A stretch of DNA of 64,000 nucleotides from Nitrospirota bacterium. Its GTDB lineage: Bacteria; Nitrospirota; Thermodesulfovibrionia; UBA6902. The DNA lies in NCBI GenBank assembly GCA_016213945.1, contig JACQZF010000004.1, positions 84,216 through 148,215 on the forward strand. Direction: 5' to 3'. Each line of letters starts with the position of its first letter. Position 1 is the first letter of the stretch. Made by a program: the position numbers and the translations under genes. Under the pieces are notes generated by a model. That model was not told the origin of the DNA and did not search any database. It was given only the letters and a program-made list of their open reading frames with translations. This document shows positions 1 through 9,030 of this stretch, in pieces.

Positions 1-2
1 AG

Positions 3-98
3 AGCTCGCAGGCTCTGGCATCTTACCCGTACGATCTGAAACTGGAAATAAGCAGGGCCACGGATAAAGATGTGAACATCATCATTAATTATTATTAG
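3..98 (+). CDS. C-terminal end of an unidentified protein (truncated by window edge)
   Basis: An open frame enters from the left edge and ends at a TAG at 96-98, giving 31 residues. The tail alternates polar and hydrophobic residues, with a run of Ile and a final Asn-Tyr-Tyr. That would suit a terminal beta strand, but the fragment is too short to place in a family. It converges with the minus-strand glycosyltransferase ending at 122. The frame is open to the edge, so it is probably the end of a real gene, but nothing else supports this. Confidence 0.4.
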   Translation, partial: SSQALASYPYDLKLEISRATDKDVNIIINYY

Positions 99-121
99 AA
101 CAGCACTGCGGATAGAGCTTT

Positions 122-1741
122 CTATTTAAGAGAATAGACCCTGAGGCCCGGCACCCCGCCGCCTGTAATATCTTTCTTGTTCATTAGAAATTCGGGAAGC
201 GCTGCTTCATTTTCCCATACTAAATAGTAGTCTATATCATATACCTTGAGTTCATTCAGCAGCGCATCATCACTCTGCCCCTTTTTAGGCATCCCCAGAT
301 ACTGCGAACGGTTATCCCGCATGTTTTTATAATAGACAATCTGCAGCGTATCGCCCCATCTGTCATTGGATGCTATCCTGCCATGGAGATCATACACAGA
401 CTCTATCCCGCTGAAGAGACCGAGATTTCTCTCCCCCCGGTCAGGCTTTTCTGAAATGACCCCAAGCGGAAGTTTCAAAAAAGAGAGGATAAAGATAAAC
501 ATGAGAATATTTCTCCATAGACCGCTGATGAAAGATCCCGTACTGAACAGCTTTGTAAGTAAATGGCCGCACATGAGCAGGAGAAGGATGTTTGCGAGCC
601 ATATATATCTTTCATTATTGACATCGATTATAAACGGGGTGTACCCTGCTGAAAACAAAATCAAGGTAGACAACGGGTAAAGGAGCTCAGTATTATGAAA
701 CATCCTGCCGTAATAAAAAATCAATATTACATAGGCGATAATGATCACGCCTGACAGCAGGGAAAATTTATTAAAGACGAAGGCGATATTGTATATGTTA
801 TTTAGTACGTGCTTTGCAAAATGCATGAAATACCTCTGTGACTGAAACGGGCTCCATGACTGGACCTTCATGTAAGTGGGGTCTTCCATAATGCTTACCG
901 CCGTCTTGTTGGAAGGTTCAATAAGGCCCATGAACAGTACCGGCTCGGGCTGCTCTGACATCTGCGGCAGTTCCGGGCCTATCTGTGAGAAGTTGTAGCT
1001 GCCTGCGGTCCCGACAGCAAAATGTCCGTATTTACTGCTTATGGCAAAGATCCAGAAACCGCTGAGAAGAGCGAATACCAACATCCCGGCAACTCCATTT
1101 TTCAGTACCCCTGCCCTCTCAGCTCCGGTTTTGTTCTTTATATAATGAAAGATGCTGAATAATGTGAAGTGCGATATAAAGAACGGGAATGCGTAATTCT
1201 TTGAGAAATAAGCCGTTGCTCCGATAACGCCGCTGATTATCCCGTTAGATATCTTGCCCGGATAATCAGCCCTGAATATTATGGCAAGGTAATAAACAAG
1301 CAGGCAGAGCAAGATCATATCCGGGAAGATGATAGTCGTGTAGCTCAGTATGACAGGGACAGCCGTGATAAGCATGACCACCCTCAGCCTGTCTGAAATA
1401 TCAAAACTGTAAGAGAGCGACCTTATGCCTGTGAGAAGAAAAAACCCCGAGATAAGGTTCAGTATCCTCGCGGCGTGAAGCGGGTTCAGCCCGGCTTTTA
1501 TGAACGGGACAAGCAGCCATGAGAAGAGAGGAGACCAGAATCCGTTAACAGCATCCGCGTAATCACCGTTTGAATATTTATGCGCAATGCTGAAATAAGC
1601 TACGGCGTCTGAATGCAGGCCTTCATATTTATAGTAGAATGCCAGAATAATGCCGACAATAAGGTAAATTATCAGGAGAGCGGCAAAACCCTTTTTCGAC
1701 CCAATTGCCCGGCTGTTTTCTTTAGTAACGGTATTGTCCAT
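122..1741 (-). CDS. GT-C family membrane glycosyltransferase (ArnT/PMT-like)
   Basis: A 539-residue protein with about 10-12 hydrophobic segments beginning near residue 19, and a soluble C-terminal part of roughly 110 residues. After the first membrane segment the loop around residues 43-50 contains His-Ser-Asp-Ala. This is where GT39/GT83-type enzymes place a catalytic or metal-binding Asp (D45 here). Such enzymes use polyprenyl-phosphate sugars to glycosylate lipid or glycan acceptors on the outer face of the inner membrane. A second protein of this general type lies at 9875-11497. Acceptor and sugar cannot be read from sequence. It is transcribed away from the GT2 gene at 1921, which could supply a polyprenyl-phosphate sugar donor (inference). 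Confidence 0.75.
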   Translation of the reverse strand: MDNTVTKENSRAIGSKKGFAALLIIYLIVGIILAFYYKYEGLHSDAVAYFSIAHKYSNGDYADAVNGFWSPLFSWLLVPFIKAGLNPLHAARILNLISGFFLLTGIRSLSYSFDISDRLRVVMLITAVPVILSYTTIIFPDMILLCLLVYYLAIIFRADYPGKISNGIISGVIGATAYFSKNYAFPFFISHFTLFSIFHYIKNKTGAERAGVLKNGVAGMLVFALLSGFWIFAISSKYGHFAVGTAGSYNFSQIGPELPQMSEQPEPVLFMGLIEPSNKTAVSIMEDPTYMKVQSWSPFQSQRYFMHFAKHVLNNIYNIAFVFNKFSLLSGVIIIAYVILIFYYGRMFHNTELLYPLSTLILFSAGYTPFIIDVNNERYIWLANILLLLMCGHLLTKLFSTGSFISGLWRNILMFIFILSFLKLPLGVISEKPDRGERNLGLFSGIESVYDLHGRIASNDRWGDTLQIVYYKNMRDNRSQYLGMPKKGQSDDALLNELKVYDIDYYLVWENEAALPEFLMNKKDITGGGVPGLRVYSLK

Positions 1742-1920
1742 TTAGATTCCGCTCCAGTTCAAGTGATACATTATAAACTTTTTAACCTCCACGAGTCTGG
1801 CGAACAGATGTTGTCTATCATTTCGTTTGCTTGACCTTCTCTGCTTAAAACATTTACTATATGCACAGTTAAATGACTTTTTTCGTTTATCCTTTTAGCT
1901 GATCTGATGTCCTATAATTA

Positions 1921-2634
1921 ATGAATATATCAGTTGTAATTCCTGCATACAATGAAGAAAAGCGCATAGGGTCAACACTCCAACAAGTCACTGCTTATCT
2001 TGAAAAACATTTCGGCTCTTACGAAATAATAATAATAGATGATTGTTCCGGTGACAAGACCGATGCAGTTGCTTCAGAATATAAAGAGCGTAACGTCAGG
2101 GTTCTCAGAAATGATACCAATAAGGGCAAAGGCTACTCTGTAAAAAGAGGCATACAGAACGCTCAATATCCGATAGTCCTGTTCACAGACAGTGACCTGT
2201 CAACACCGATAGAAGAGTTGGAGAAATTTATCCAATATATCAATGACGGTTATGATATTGTTATCGCTTCAAGAAATCTTAACGAATCCACAATAAAGGT
2301 TGAACAGCCGTTCTACAGACAGGTACTGGGAAAGACATTCCCTCTGCTGGTTAATTTATTGGTCTTAAGAGGTTTCAGAGACACGCAGTGCGGATTTAAA
2401 TTATTCAGGACAGAGGCTGCTAAAAAAATAGCCGCTCTGCAGACTTTCGAACGGTTTTCTTTTGATGTTGAGATCTTATACATAGCAAAGAAAATGGGCA
2501 TGAAGATAAAAGAAGCCCCTGTCGTATGGATAGATAAAAAAGGCACTAAGGTAAACCCTGTGACGGATGGTTTTTCAATGCTAATTGACTTGTTTAAAAT
2601 AAGATATAATAACCTGGCAGGCAAATACAAATAA
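1921..2634 (+). CDS. Polyprenyl/dolichyl-phosphate sugar synthase-like GT2
   Basis: A 237-residue GT-A fold protein that starts directly with the family N-terminus (VVIPAYNEEKRI, residues 5-16). It has IIDDCSGD at about 39-46 and the metal-binding DSDLSTP at about 90-96. The later QCGFKLFR motif is typical of dolichyl-phosphate beta-glucosyltransferase (ALG5-like) and related bacterial enzymes. The role would be to transfer a sugar from a nucleotide donor to a polyprenyl phosphate at the inner face of the membrane, making donors for GT-C enzymes such as those at 122-1741 and 9875-11497. It has no C-terminal GtrA-like membrane domain. It is followed after 57 bases by the carbamoyltransferase, probably in the same transcript. 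Confidence 0.85.
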   Translation: MNISVVIPAYNEEKRIGSTLQQVTAYLEKHFGSYEIIIIDDCSGDKTDAVASEYKERNVRVLRNDTNKGKGYSVKRGIQNAQYPIVLFTDSDLSTPIEELEKFIQYINDGYDIVIASRNLNESTIKVEQPFYRQVLGKTFPLLVNLLVLRGFRDTQCGFKLFRTEAAKKIAALQTFERFSFDVEILYIAKKMGMKIKEAPVVWIDKKGTKVNPVTDGFSMLIDLFKIRYNNLAGKYK

Positions 2635-2691
2635 AAATGAACTTTCCTTCGGCAGAGGGCGCAGATAATTGCAGATTAACAAGGTAGCTAT

Positions 2692-4509
2692 ATGAACATT
2701 CTCGGCATATCAGCTTTTTATCATGACAGCGCCGCATGCCTCGTACGTGACGGCAAGATAATATCTGCCGCTCAGGAAGAACGCTTTACCCGCAAGAAAC
2801 ACGACCCGGCATTTCCAATAAACGCGATAAATTTCTGCCTGCAGGACAGCGGCCTGACGGTTCAGGATATAGACTGCGTAGCCTATTATGACAAGCCCTT
2901 TATGACATTTGAAAGGATATTGGAAACGTATCTCTCTTTTGCCCCGGCCGGGATAAAGTCATTCATTAAGGCTATGCCGCTCTGGATAAAGAAAAAGATA
3001 TGGATGAAAGAAATAATCAAAGATGAACTCGGATATAAAGGTAAAATAATCTTCACCGAGCATCATGAATCCCACGCTGCCTCGGCATTTTTCCCCTCGC
3101 CATTTAAGGAAGCCGCGTTCCTGACAATGGACGGCGTGGGCGAGTGGAGCACCGCCAGTTACGGGGTCGGGAAAAACAATAATATTGATATTCTCGCTGA
3201 AATAATGTTCCCTCACTCATTAGGGCTGCTTTATTCCGCGTTTACTTATTTTACCGGATTCAAGGTAAATTCCGGAGAATATAAACTCATGGGCCTCGCT
3301 CCCTATGGAGTGCCTAAATACAAGGATATAATTTTAAAAGAACTCATTGACCTGAAAGAAGACGGTTCATTTAAGATGAATATGGATTATTTTGACTATT
3401 GCGCCGGACTGAAAATGACCAACAACAAGTTTGATAAGCTCTTTGACGGGCCGCCGCGCAAGCCAGAGTCAAAGCTCACACAGAGAGAGATGGACATCGC
3501 AAGCTCTGTGCAGGTGGTTACAGAAGAAGCAGTGCTTCGGATAGCAAGACATATCAGAAAAGAAACAGGGCAGAAAAACTTATGCCTTGCTGGCGGAGTA
3601 GCTTTAAACTGCGTGGCAAACGGAAAACTTTTGAGGGAGAAAGTCTTTGACAACATCTGGATACAGCCCGCAGCAGGTGACGCAGGGGCCGCGTTAGGCG
3701 CAGCAATGTTCGCATGGTATAAGTACCTGGGAAATGAGAGAACCGCTGACGGGAAAAAGGATTCTCAGCAGGGTTCTTATCTGGGGCCTAAATTTGTAAT
3801 CAGTTATATAACTGATTACCTCAGGAAAAAGAAAATCCCTTTCACCCAATTGAGTGATGACGAACTGCCGGACAAGATAGCAGGTTTAATTGCAGATGAG
3901 AAGGTTGTAGGGTGGTTTCAGGGAAGGATGGAGTTCGGCCCCCGTGCATTGGGAGGAAGGTCAATAATTGGAGATGCCAGGTCTCCCAAGATGCAGGAGA
4001 CCATGAACCTTAAAATAAAATTCCGCGAGAGCTTCCGTCCATTTGCGCCATCTGTAATAAGAGAGAGAGTATCGGACTTTTTTGAAATGGACGGGGAAAG
4101 CCCGTATATGCTTTTAGTTGCTCCGGTGAAAAAAGAGATACGTAAAGAGATGACAGAAGATGAACAGAAGCTCTTCGGCATTGATAAACTTCATATTTCC
4201 CGTTCCAGTATCCCGGCAATTACACATGTTGATTATTCAGCCAGGATACAGACAGTTGACGGAGAATATAACAAGCAATATTACAGGATGATAAAGAAGT
4301 TTGACGAAAAGACCGGCTGCCCCGTCATCATCAACACCTCTTTCAATGTAAGGGGGGAGCCGATAGTCTGCACTCCGGAAGATGCGTTCCTCTGTTTCAT
4401 GCGCACAAATATGGATTATCTTGTGATGGAGAATATCCTCCTTGACAAGAAGGAGCAGAAGGCATTGGAAGGCGATGTTGACTGGAAGAACGAGTTCGAA
4501 CTTGATTAG
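2692..4509 (+). CDS. NodU/CmcH-type O-carbamoyltransferase
   Basis: A 605-residue protein with the full two-domain layout. The N-terminal Kae1-like domain starts ILGISAFYHDSA and carries the HHESHAAS motif at 124-131. The C-terminal YrdC-like domain has EFGPRALGGRSIIGDAR near 412-428 and NTSFNVRGEPIV near 547-558. Family members use carbamoyl phosphate and ATP, through carbamoyl adenylate, to carbamoylate a hydroxyl on sugars or natural products (NodU, CmcH, TobZ, SxtI). In an EPS locus the likely acceptor is a nucleotide sugar or repeat-unit sugar (inference). An AAGG Shine-Dalgarno-like site precedes the ATG. The next two genes repeat the sxtI-sxtJ-sxtK order known from saxitoxin clusters. 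Confidence 0.9.
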   Translation: MNILGISAFYHDSAACLVRDGKIISAAQEERFTRKKHDPAFPINAINFCLQDSGLTVQDIDCVAYYDKPFMTFERILETYLSFAPAGIKSFIKAMPLWIKKKIWMKEIIKDELGYKGKIIFTEHHESHAASAFFPSPFKEAAFLTMDGVGEWSTASYGVGKNNNIDILAEIMFPHSLGLLYSAFTYFTGFKVNSGEYKLMGLAPYGVPKYKDIILKELIDLKEDGSFKMNMDYFDYCAGLKMTNNKFDKLFDGPPRKPESKLTQREMDIASSVQVVTEEAVLRIARHIRKETGQKNLCLAGGVALNCVANGKLLREKVFDNIWIQPAAGDAGAALGAAMFAWYKYLGNERTADGKKDSQQGSYLGPKFVISYITDYLRKKKIPFTQLSDDELPDKIAGLIADEKVVGWFQGRMEFGPRALGGRSIIGDARSPKMQETMNLKIKFRESFRPFAPSVIRERVSDFFEMDGESPYMLLVAPVKKEIRKEMTEDEQKLFGIDKLHISRSSIPAITHVDYSARIQTVDGEYNKQYYRMIKKFDEKTGCPVIINTSFNVRGEPIVCTPEDAFLCFMRTNMDYLVMENILLDKKEQKALEGDVDWKNEFELD

Positions 4510-4518
4510 GAGAAAATA

Positions 4519-4935
4519 ATGCTTCTCGAAGAAATAAAAAATATTAAGGCTGAAAAAAGTGACCTTAGAAAGTTTGGCCTTACGGTGGGCGGGGCATTCC
4601 TGATTCTCGGCGGAGTGCTTTTTTGGTATAACAAAGGTGCGGCTCCTTATATTCTCATCGTATCTGCTGTTCTTATATTTAGCGGACTTCTTTTTCCTCA
4701 AATATTAAAACCTCTTTACCGGATATGGATGACCCTTGCCGTCATTCTTGGCTGGTTCATGACAAGAGTAATTCTCGGAATTTTGTTCTATCTCGTATTT
4801 ACGGCAATAGGCCTTGTCCCAAGGTTACTCGGCAAACAGTTTCTTGACCTGAAAATGGACAACACAAAAGAAAGTTACTGGATTCTCAGAGAACCAAAAC
4901 AATTCAAGCAAAGTGATTATGAAAGACAGTTTTAA
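4519..4935 (+). CDS. SxtJ-family small membrane protein
   Basis: A 138-residue protein beginning 9 bases after the carbamoyltransferase stop. The N-terminal 20 residues are charged. Hydrophobic segments follow at about 23-37, 43-60 and 70-100, the last possibly a hairpin. A soluble tail of about 30 residues ends in DYERQF. Length, topology and position directly behind a NodU-type carbamoyltransferase match SxtJ, a protein of unknown function. It may tether the carbamoyltransferase or its substrate to the membrane, but this is inference. The tight spacing supports co-transcription with the genes on both sides. Confidence 0.75.
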   Translation: MLLEEIKNIKAEKSDLRKFGLTVGGAFLILGGVLFWYNKGAAPYILIVSAVLIFSGLLFPQILKPLYRIWMTLAVILGWFMTRVILGILFYLVFTAIGLVPRLLGKQFLDLKMDNTKESYWILREPKQFKQSDYERQF

Positions 4936-4986
4936 CAACATGAAATTGAAAATAACTATTTATGATAAAAACATGGAGATGATAAA

Positions 4987-5145
4987 ATGAGCAAGTTATC
5001 TATCATTAAAGAATTCTGGGGATTCCTGAAAGAGCGTAAAAAATGGTGGCTTGGGCCTATCGTTATCTTTCTGCTCCTGCTCGGCGCGCTGATAATCTTC
5101 ACCGAGGGCTCTGCGCTGGCGCCGTTCATATACGCGCTCTTTTAA
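4987..5145 (+). CDS. DUF5989/SxtK-like 52-residue membrane microprotein, copy 1
   Basis: A short gene with an ATG at 4987, preceded by GGAGATGATAAA as ribosome binding site. The 52-residue product has a basic, aromatic N-terminal half (EFWGFLKERKKWW at 9-21), one membrane segment at about 22-39, and a tail containing TEGSALAPF. It fits the DUF5989 family and the position of SxtK behind carbamoyltransferase and SxtJ. Function is unknown. A copy identical at 49 of 52 residues lies at 43446-43604 beside an O-acyltransferase cassette. The two differ only at positions 8 (K/R), 27 (I/V) and 34 (A/V). The match also extends just past the stop codon, as AACAGATAC followed by GGT or TGT. Confidence 0.85.
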   Translation: MSKLSIIKEFWGFLKERKKWWLGPIVIFLLLLGALIIFTEGSALAPFIYALF

Positions 5146-5227
5146 CAGATACGGTAAACAGACAGCTAACGTCCGTAATGCCAACTGCTAAATGAATTAT
5201 ATAATTCGGCAAGGACAAGACTCTTTA

Positions 5228-5256
5228 TCACACCGTCACGACTGCCGAAGGTGTGA
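5228..5256. terminator. Possible bidirectional terminator hairpin between convergent genes
   Basis: TCACACC at 5228-5234 pairs perfectly with GGTGTGA at 5250-5256 around a 15-base loop. It lies between the end of the carbamoyltransferase cassette and the convergent FemAB-like gene, overlapping the latter's last codons. Only a broken T-run follows on the plus strand, so termination strength is doubtful. Confidence 0.3.
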
Positions 5257-6363
5257 CAATAATGTCATTTTGCTGAACCTTATCAGAATCTTTCTGAACA
5301 ATGGATTTCTATTATACATATTCCTGAGACTGCCCCTTGCCCTGTCCTTCATGGAATCGAGCCTATAGCGGGATCTGCTCCTGTAAATCTTCACCTCATA
5401 ACTGCTGGCCGAGCCATCTGCCCATTTATATTTGTAAGACTCATCACCCCTCATAAAGTCAAACTCTCTGAAGCCCTCTTCAAAGCATTTTTTCAGGAGT
5501 ATCTGGATGTGAACCTTACCCGGAGAATATTTCAGGAATTCCGGGGCAAACACAGGTATCCAGTAAAAAAAGATCCTGTGATATTTAAATGCAAACACGG
5601 CCGAAATGATGCGGCCGTCTATCTTTAAAACAGAAAAATCAGACCAGCCCGTAGCATGGAATGCAGAGGCAAGCTCACTGAAGAAATCCATGTTCACCTG
5701 CGTTTCATACAAACTCTCTCCGATCTTGCCAGCCTGCCTTTTTCTGTGCATCTCGAAAAAACAATTTAGAAGCTCTTCCGAATTGTTCTCATTATAATCC
5801 TCATAAGTCGTCTCCCCCATTGACCTGAACTTGTTATGAGCGGTTCTTATGTCCTGCCTTAATCCCTTGCTCGTGCCTTTATAGTAGTCATCCCAGGTTC
5901 CGGTAATTCTTACGCACGGGCTAACTCCAACAGCTCTGACCCTCGATGGATATGCTATCCCTGAAAGAAGCTCTCTCAAAGGAAGGAGATTCGGGGAGGA
6001 TTCAGGTATTCTTGGAAAGGATATCATCACCCAGTCCGTCTTTGTGAAAATGAAATCCAGAATGGCCGCTATCACTTTCCTCTGATCTCTCAGGATTAGA
6101 AAGTCAGTATAATCCGCCAGCCCGCCTCCAATAAAGCAGACTTGTCCCCTGACAACTATCATCGGCGCTATGCCGACAACATCGCCATCATCCTCAACCT
6201 TCAGGACAAAAATGCCGCCATCACTGACAAAATGCTTCAGCCATAATGATGACCACTCCCAAGAGAGGAAAATATTGGCCGAACCGCTCTCCCGGAATAT
6301 CCTCTTCCAGGAAGATTCAATCCCTGATAAGCCCTCAAATGTTGAGATTGCGCTGATCTTCAT
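5236..6363 (-). CDS. CelD/FemAB-like GNAT acyltransferase, XrtA-locus type
   Basis: A 375-residue soluble protein with two GNAT-like halves. The family motif FDFMRGDESYKYKWA sits near residues 298-312. WEWSSLWLKHF at about 36-46 matches the N-terminal motif of CelD/BcsL-like proteins. FemAB proteins linked to XrtA/PEP-CTERM loci belong to the same group. Family members are thought to transfer acyl or aminoacyl groups to sugars or polysaccharide precursors, but a defined reaction for this clade is lacking. The next gene downstream is a methyltransferase and then a DUF3473-type deacetylase. FemAB next to this deacetylase is a hallmark of XrtA-type EPS loci. Confidence 0.75.
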   Translation of the reverse strand: MKISAISTFEGLSGIESSWKRIFRESGSANIFLSWEWSSLWLKHFVSDGGIFVLKVEDDGDVVGIAPMIVVRGQVCFIGGGLADYTDFLILRDQRKVIAAILDFIFTKTDWVMISFPRIPESSPNLLPLRELLSGIAYPSRVRAVGVSPCVRITGTWDDYYKGTSKGLRQDIRTAHNKFRSMGETTYEDYNENNSEELLNCFFEMHRKRQAGKIGESLYETQVNMDFFSELASAFHATGWSDFSVLKIDGRIISAVFAFKYHRIFFYWIPVFAPEFLKYSPGKVHIQILLKKCFEEGFREFDFMRGDESYKYKWADGSASSYEVKIYRSRSRYRLDSMKDRARGSLRNMYNRNPLFRKILIRFSKMTLLSHLRQS

Positions 6364-6391
6364 AAAAGAAAGGCCTTACAAATGAAACAAC

Positions 6392-7036
6392 TTATCCGGG
6401 GAATGCGGTCACAAAAAAATCGCGGCTGATCTTCACGATCTCAAACTTCCCGCATCCCGCGCTGCTGCTGAAGAGCTCATGCAGTTTTTCCTGGGTGTAC
6501 ATGTAAAGTTCACATCTCTGCCTGTATCTTATTTTTCTCTGCCATGCGAGGATGCCGCCGTCAACGGGAAAGCTGAAAAAAGCCTTTGACTTGGTGATCG
6601 ACATTACCTTCTCAATAGCCTTTTTCGGCTCTTCAATATAGTCCATGACACCCATGACTATCGAATAATCAAAATCACCGTCAATCCCGTCTTTTGTAAA
6701 ATCACCCATAATAAAATCACATGCTTCTCCGACACCGGCATCTTCTGCATTTGCCTTTGCAATCTTTATCATGCCTTCGGCGAAATCCATTCCCCGGACA
6801 TATTGCGCACCCATACGGGCCAGCGCAATGCTGAAATGCCCCGGCCCGCATCCGATATCAATAACCCTCTTCCCCTCTATCGGATAGCACCCCTCGATGG
6901 TTTTGGCGTATCTCAGCCTCATGCTCTTTCTGAATATCCTGTTTATAAGGCTGTTCAGCGGCGTGTTCTTATTCCCGTAAATGGCGTTGAAGTCATGCGC
7001 GTAAGAATGAAAAAACCCAGATGTGCTCTTAGTCAC
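6392..7036 (-). CDS. Class I SAM-dependent methyltransferase
   Basis: A 214-residue protein with motif I VIDIGCGPGHFSIAL at 58-72, an acidic strand-2 end (GMDFAEGM), and FDYSIVMGVMDYIEEP as motifs II/III. This is a Rossmann-type methyltransferase of the Methyltransf_25/11 kind. The start is a GTG at 7036, only two bases after the stop of the upstream deacetylase, so the two are probably translationally linked. The substrate is unknown; a sugar hydroxyl in the repeat unit or the reducing-end lipid is plausible from context. Confidence 0.8.
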   Translation of the reverse strand: MTKSTSGFFHSYAHDFNAIYGNKNTPLNSLINRIFRKSMRLRYAKTIEGCYPIEGKRVIDIGCGPGHFSIALARMGAQYVRGMDFAEGMIKIAKANAEDAGVGEACDFIMGDFTKDGIDGDFDYSIVMGVMDYIEEPKKAIEKVMSITKSKAFFSFPVDGGILAWQRKIRYRQRCELYMYTQEKLHELFSSSAGCGKFEIVKISRDFFVTAFPG

Positions 7037-7038
7037 AA

Positions 7039-7884
7039 TCAGCCCTCCAGCATTTCTTTATGCTTTTTGATATACCGTTCAAAAGTGATGACCCTGAAAT
7101 CCTCAAGTATTTTAGAAACCTTGCTCTCAGTTGTTTTTAGATTAACATAAGATTTAAATCTTCTCTTATAATTCATCTCTAATCTGGGATGACCCGGGTT
7201 GACCTCCCGCGGATGCACATAAAAAATGACAGGCCTCCCTTCGCTTAAAACTCTCCTGCCCATGCTTTTGATAAGAGGATAAGGAAAAAGCCTCAGATAT
7301 CCCCCGCCAAAAAAACAGATGCGCCTTGATAAAAACTTCGCAAGGGTTATCGGGAATTCAATGATATTCCCTGCTCTCCCCTTTACGAGATAAGGCCCGT
7401 ATCGGTCAGATTTTAACCCGCCGTGGCCTCTCGGCCCCGGGAAGACCGACGAGTCGTACTTGTAACCCGCCTTGATAAGGTTTTCAAAATACCAGGGCGT
7501 ATCCTCTGTGATAGAGAAGCCGGCAGAGCGGTAGCCAAGGACAGGGCGCCCCGCAATATCCTCAATAATGTTTTTTGATTTGACGGCGTCATGATAAAAC
7601 TCATCCTCAGTCATCTCATAGACAAGCCTGTGGGAATAACCGTGAGAAGCTATTTCGTGGCCCCTGGCAGCGGCCTCTTTCACCAGATGCGGAAACCTCT
7701 CTGCAATCCAGCCGAGGAAGAAGCAGGTGACAGGGACATTCTTTTCGCTGATCAGATCAAGAAGTTTAATGAAGTCCTTTTCTACATGAGGCGCAGCAGA
7801 CGCCCATTCAGACATTTTGGGCGCTGAAGGGATATCCAGTATATGGTACCAGTCCTCTACATCAACCGTAAAAACAGAATCCAT
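7039..7884 (-). CDS. Polysaccharide deacetylase, XrtA/DUF3473 type
   Basis: The chosen start is the ATG at 7884 (281 residues), because the family begins directly with a VDVEDWYH motif and GGAGGGGG lies about 14 bases upstream. A GTG at 7905, overlapping the previous stop codon, would add seven residues. From the ATG, D8 and D11 fall in TVDVED, the metal-binding HGYSH is at 81-85, and GYRSAGFS lies at about 117-124. DUF3473-like features follow (FPITLAKF, and FYVHPREVNPGHPRL near the end). The enzyme would remove N- or O-acetyl groups from the growing EPS. Genes of this subfamily are a marker of XrtA-associated EPS loci. Confidence 0.85.
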   Translation of the reverse strand: MDSVFTVDVEDWYHILDIPSAPKMSEWASAAPHVEKDFIKLLDLISEKNVPVTCFFLGWIAERFPHLVKEAAARGHEIASHGYSHRLVYEMTEDEFYHDAVKSKNIIEDIAGRPVLGYRSAGFSITEDTPWYFENLIKAGYKYDSSVFPGPRGHGGLKSDRYGPYLVKGRAGNIIEFPITLAKFLSRRICFFGGGYLRLFPYPLIKSMGRRVLSEGRPVIFYVHPREVNPGHPRLEMNYKRRFKSYVNLKTTESKVSKILEDFRVITFERYIKKHKEMLEG

Positions 7885-7904
7885 GGCTGAATGAGCCCCC
7901 TCCA

Positions 7905-9005
7905 CTATTTTGTTAATTCCTCATATATCTTCATCGTATCTGCGGATATCTTCTCCCAGCTGTACTTCTCTGAGACCGAGGCTATCTGTTCAGCCTTTTC
8001 CTTGCCGGTCATCTCTTTCTTTGTGAACTCTTCCATAATAGATGCAAGGGATTCAGCATCTCTTACCCTGAAATAATTTTCACTCTTCAGCCCTATATCG
8101 AGATTCCCGGGTACCTCGCTCGCAATGCACGGTAGGCCGTAGCTCAGCGCCTCGAGCATTACTATGGGAAGCCCTTCATAATAAGAAGGGAGTATAAAAA
8201 GGCCGGCATGTGTATAAAGCTCCCTGAGAGGAAGGCCGGTCATGTAGCCTGTCAGAATTATGTCACTGTTATTCCGGGCCATCTCCTGAAGCCCTCTGCT
8301 GTACTTCCCTTCATGGTCAGCGCGGCCGGCAAGAACAAGTTTCCACCCGGCAAAATCCCTGCTTGAAAATGCAGCGACAAGGTCCTCAAGACCTTTCCCC
8401 TCGGCAAACCTCCCCACAAAAAGAAAATACCTTCCTTTTGAAAGTCCATACCTGTCCAGGACATCCTCAGTATGGGCCGGTTCAGGAATATTAATTCCGT
8501 TTGGGAGAAATGTGACAGGCCTTCTGTACCGTTCCTTCAGGGCCGAGGTGATGGGCTGTGAGATGGCTATGACCCTGTTGGCAAAGAGCATGCCGACGAG
8601 TTCATTCAGCTTCAGGAACTGGCTCGCAAAGAAACCCCACTTCTTATGCTTATAACTCTGGCAATGTATCGTCAGCAGCACTTTCATGCCGAGAATCCTC
8701 GCAAGCAGGGCGAAAATAAAAGAGGAATGAATATGCACTATGTCAGGCGTCAGCCCCCTCGCCTTTAAAACAGCCTTAAATGAATGTATGATGTTCTCGC
8801 TGAATTTGCTCTTCGGGCAGTCTATGGGAACGAGCTTAACCCCGCCGTACTCTTTTGTGCCGGGGCCCACATAGGGAAGCCTTGTGAAGACTGTGACATC
8901 GCACCCTCTCTGAACAAGGCGCGTATAAAGCTGTTCGCAATGGTATTCTATACCTCCCTGCACACCCGGAAATCCGCGAGTGCCTATCACAGCGACCTTG
9001 ATCAT
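7905..9005 (-). CDS. GT4-family glycosyltransferase (DUF1972 N-terminus)
   Basis: A 366-residue GT-B protein. The N-terminus IGTRGFPGVQGGIEYHCE is typical of the DUF1972/rhamnosyltransferase-like subgroup of GT4. The C-terminal half has LFVGRFAEGKGL near 199-210 and the donor-binding PSYYEGLPIVMLEALSYG near 275-292, with the usual E-x7-E spacing. It would add one sugar to the lipid-linked repeat unit on the cytoplasmic side. Its stop codon touches the alternative GTG of the downstream deacetylase, which indicates a tight operon. Donor and linkage cannot be predicted. Confidence 0.85.
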   Translation of the reverse strand: MIKVAVIGTRGFPGVQGGIEYHCEQLYTRLVQRGCDVTVFTRLPYVGPGTKEYGGVKLVPIDCPKSKFSENIIHSFKAVLKARGLTPDIVHIHSSFIFALLARILGMKVLLTIHCQSYKHKKWGFFASQFLKLNELVGMLFANRVIAISQPITSALKERYRRPVTFLPNGINIPEPAHTEDVLDRYGLSKGRYFLFVGRFAEGKGLEDLVAAFSSRDFAGWKLVLAGRADHEGKYSRGLQEMARNNSDIILTGYMTGLPLRELYTHAGLFILPSYYEGLPIVMLEALSYGLPCIASEVPGNLDIGLKSENYFRVRDAESLASIMEEFTKKEMTGKEKAEQIASVSEKYSWEKISADTMKIYEELTK

Positions 9006-9030
9006 ATCTAATCCTTATCCTGCATCAGTA

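Noticed and set aside
1913..1918. TATAAT two bases before the GT2 start codon
   Set aside because: Transcription would begin inside the gene, and no -35 hexamer is spaced properly; probably chance in AT-rich sequence.
4996..5184. Open frames opposite both DUF5989 genes (here and at 43335-43592)
   Set aside because: They share similarity only because the DUF5989 genes on the other strand do; basic, low-complexity products.
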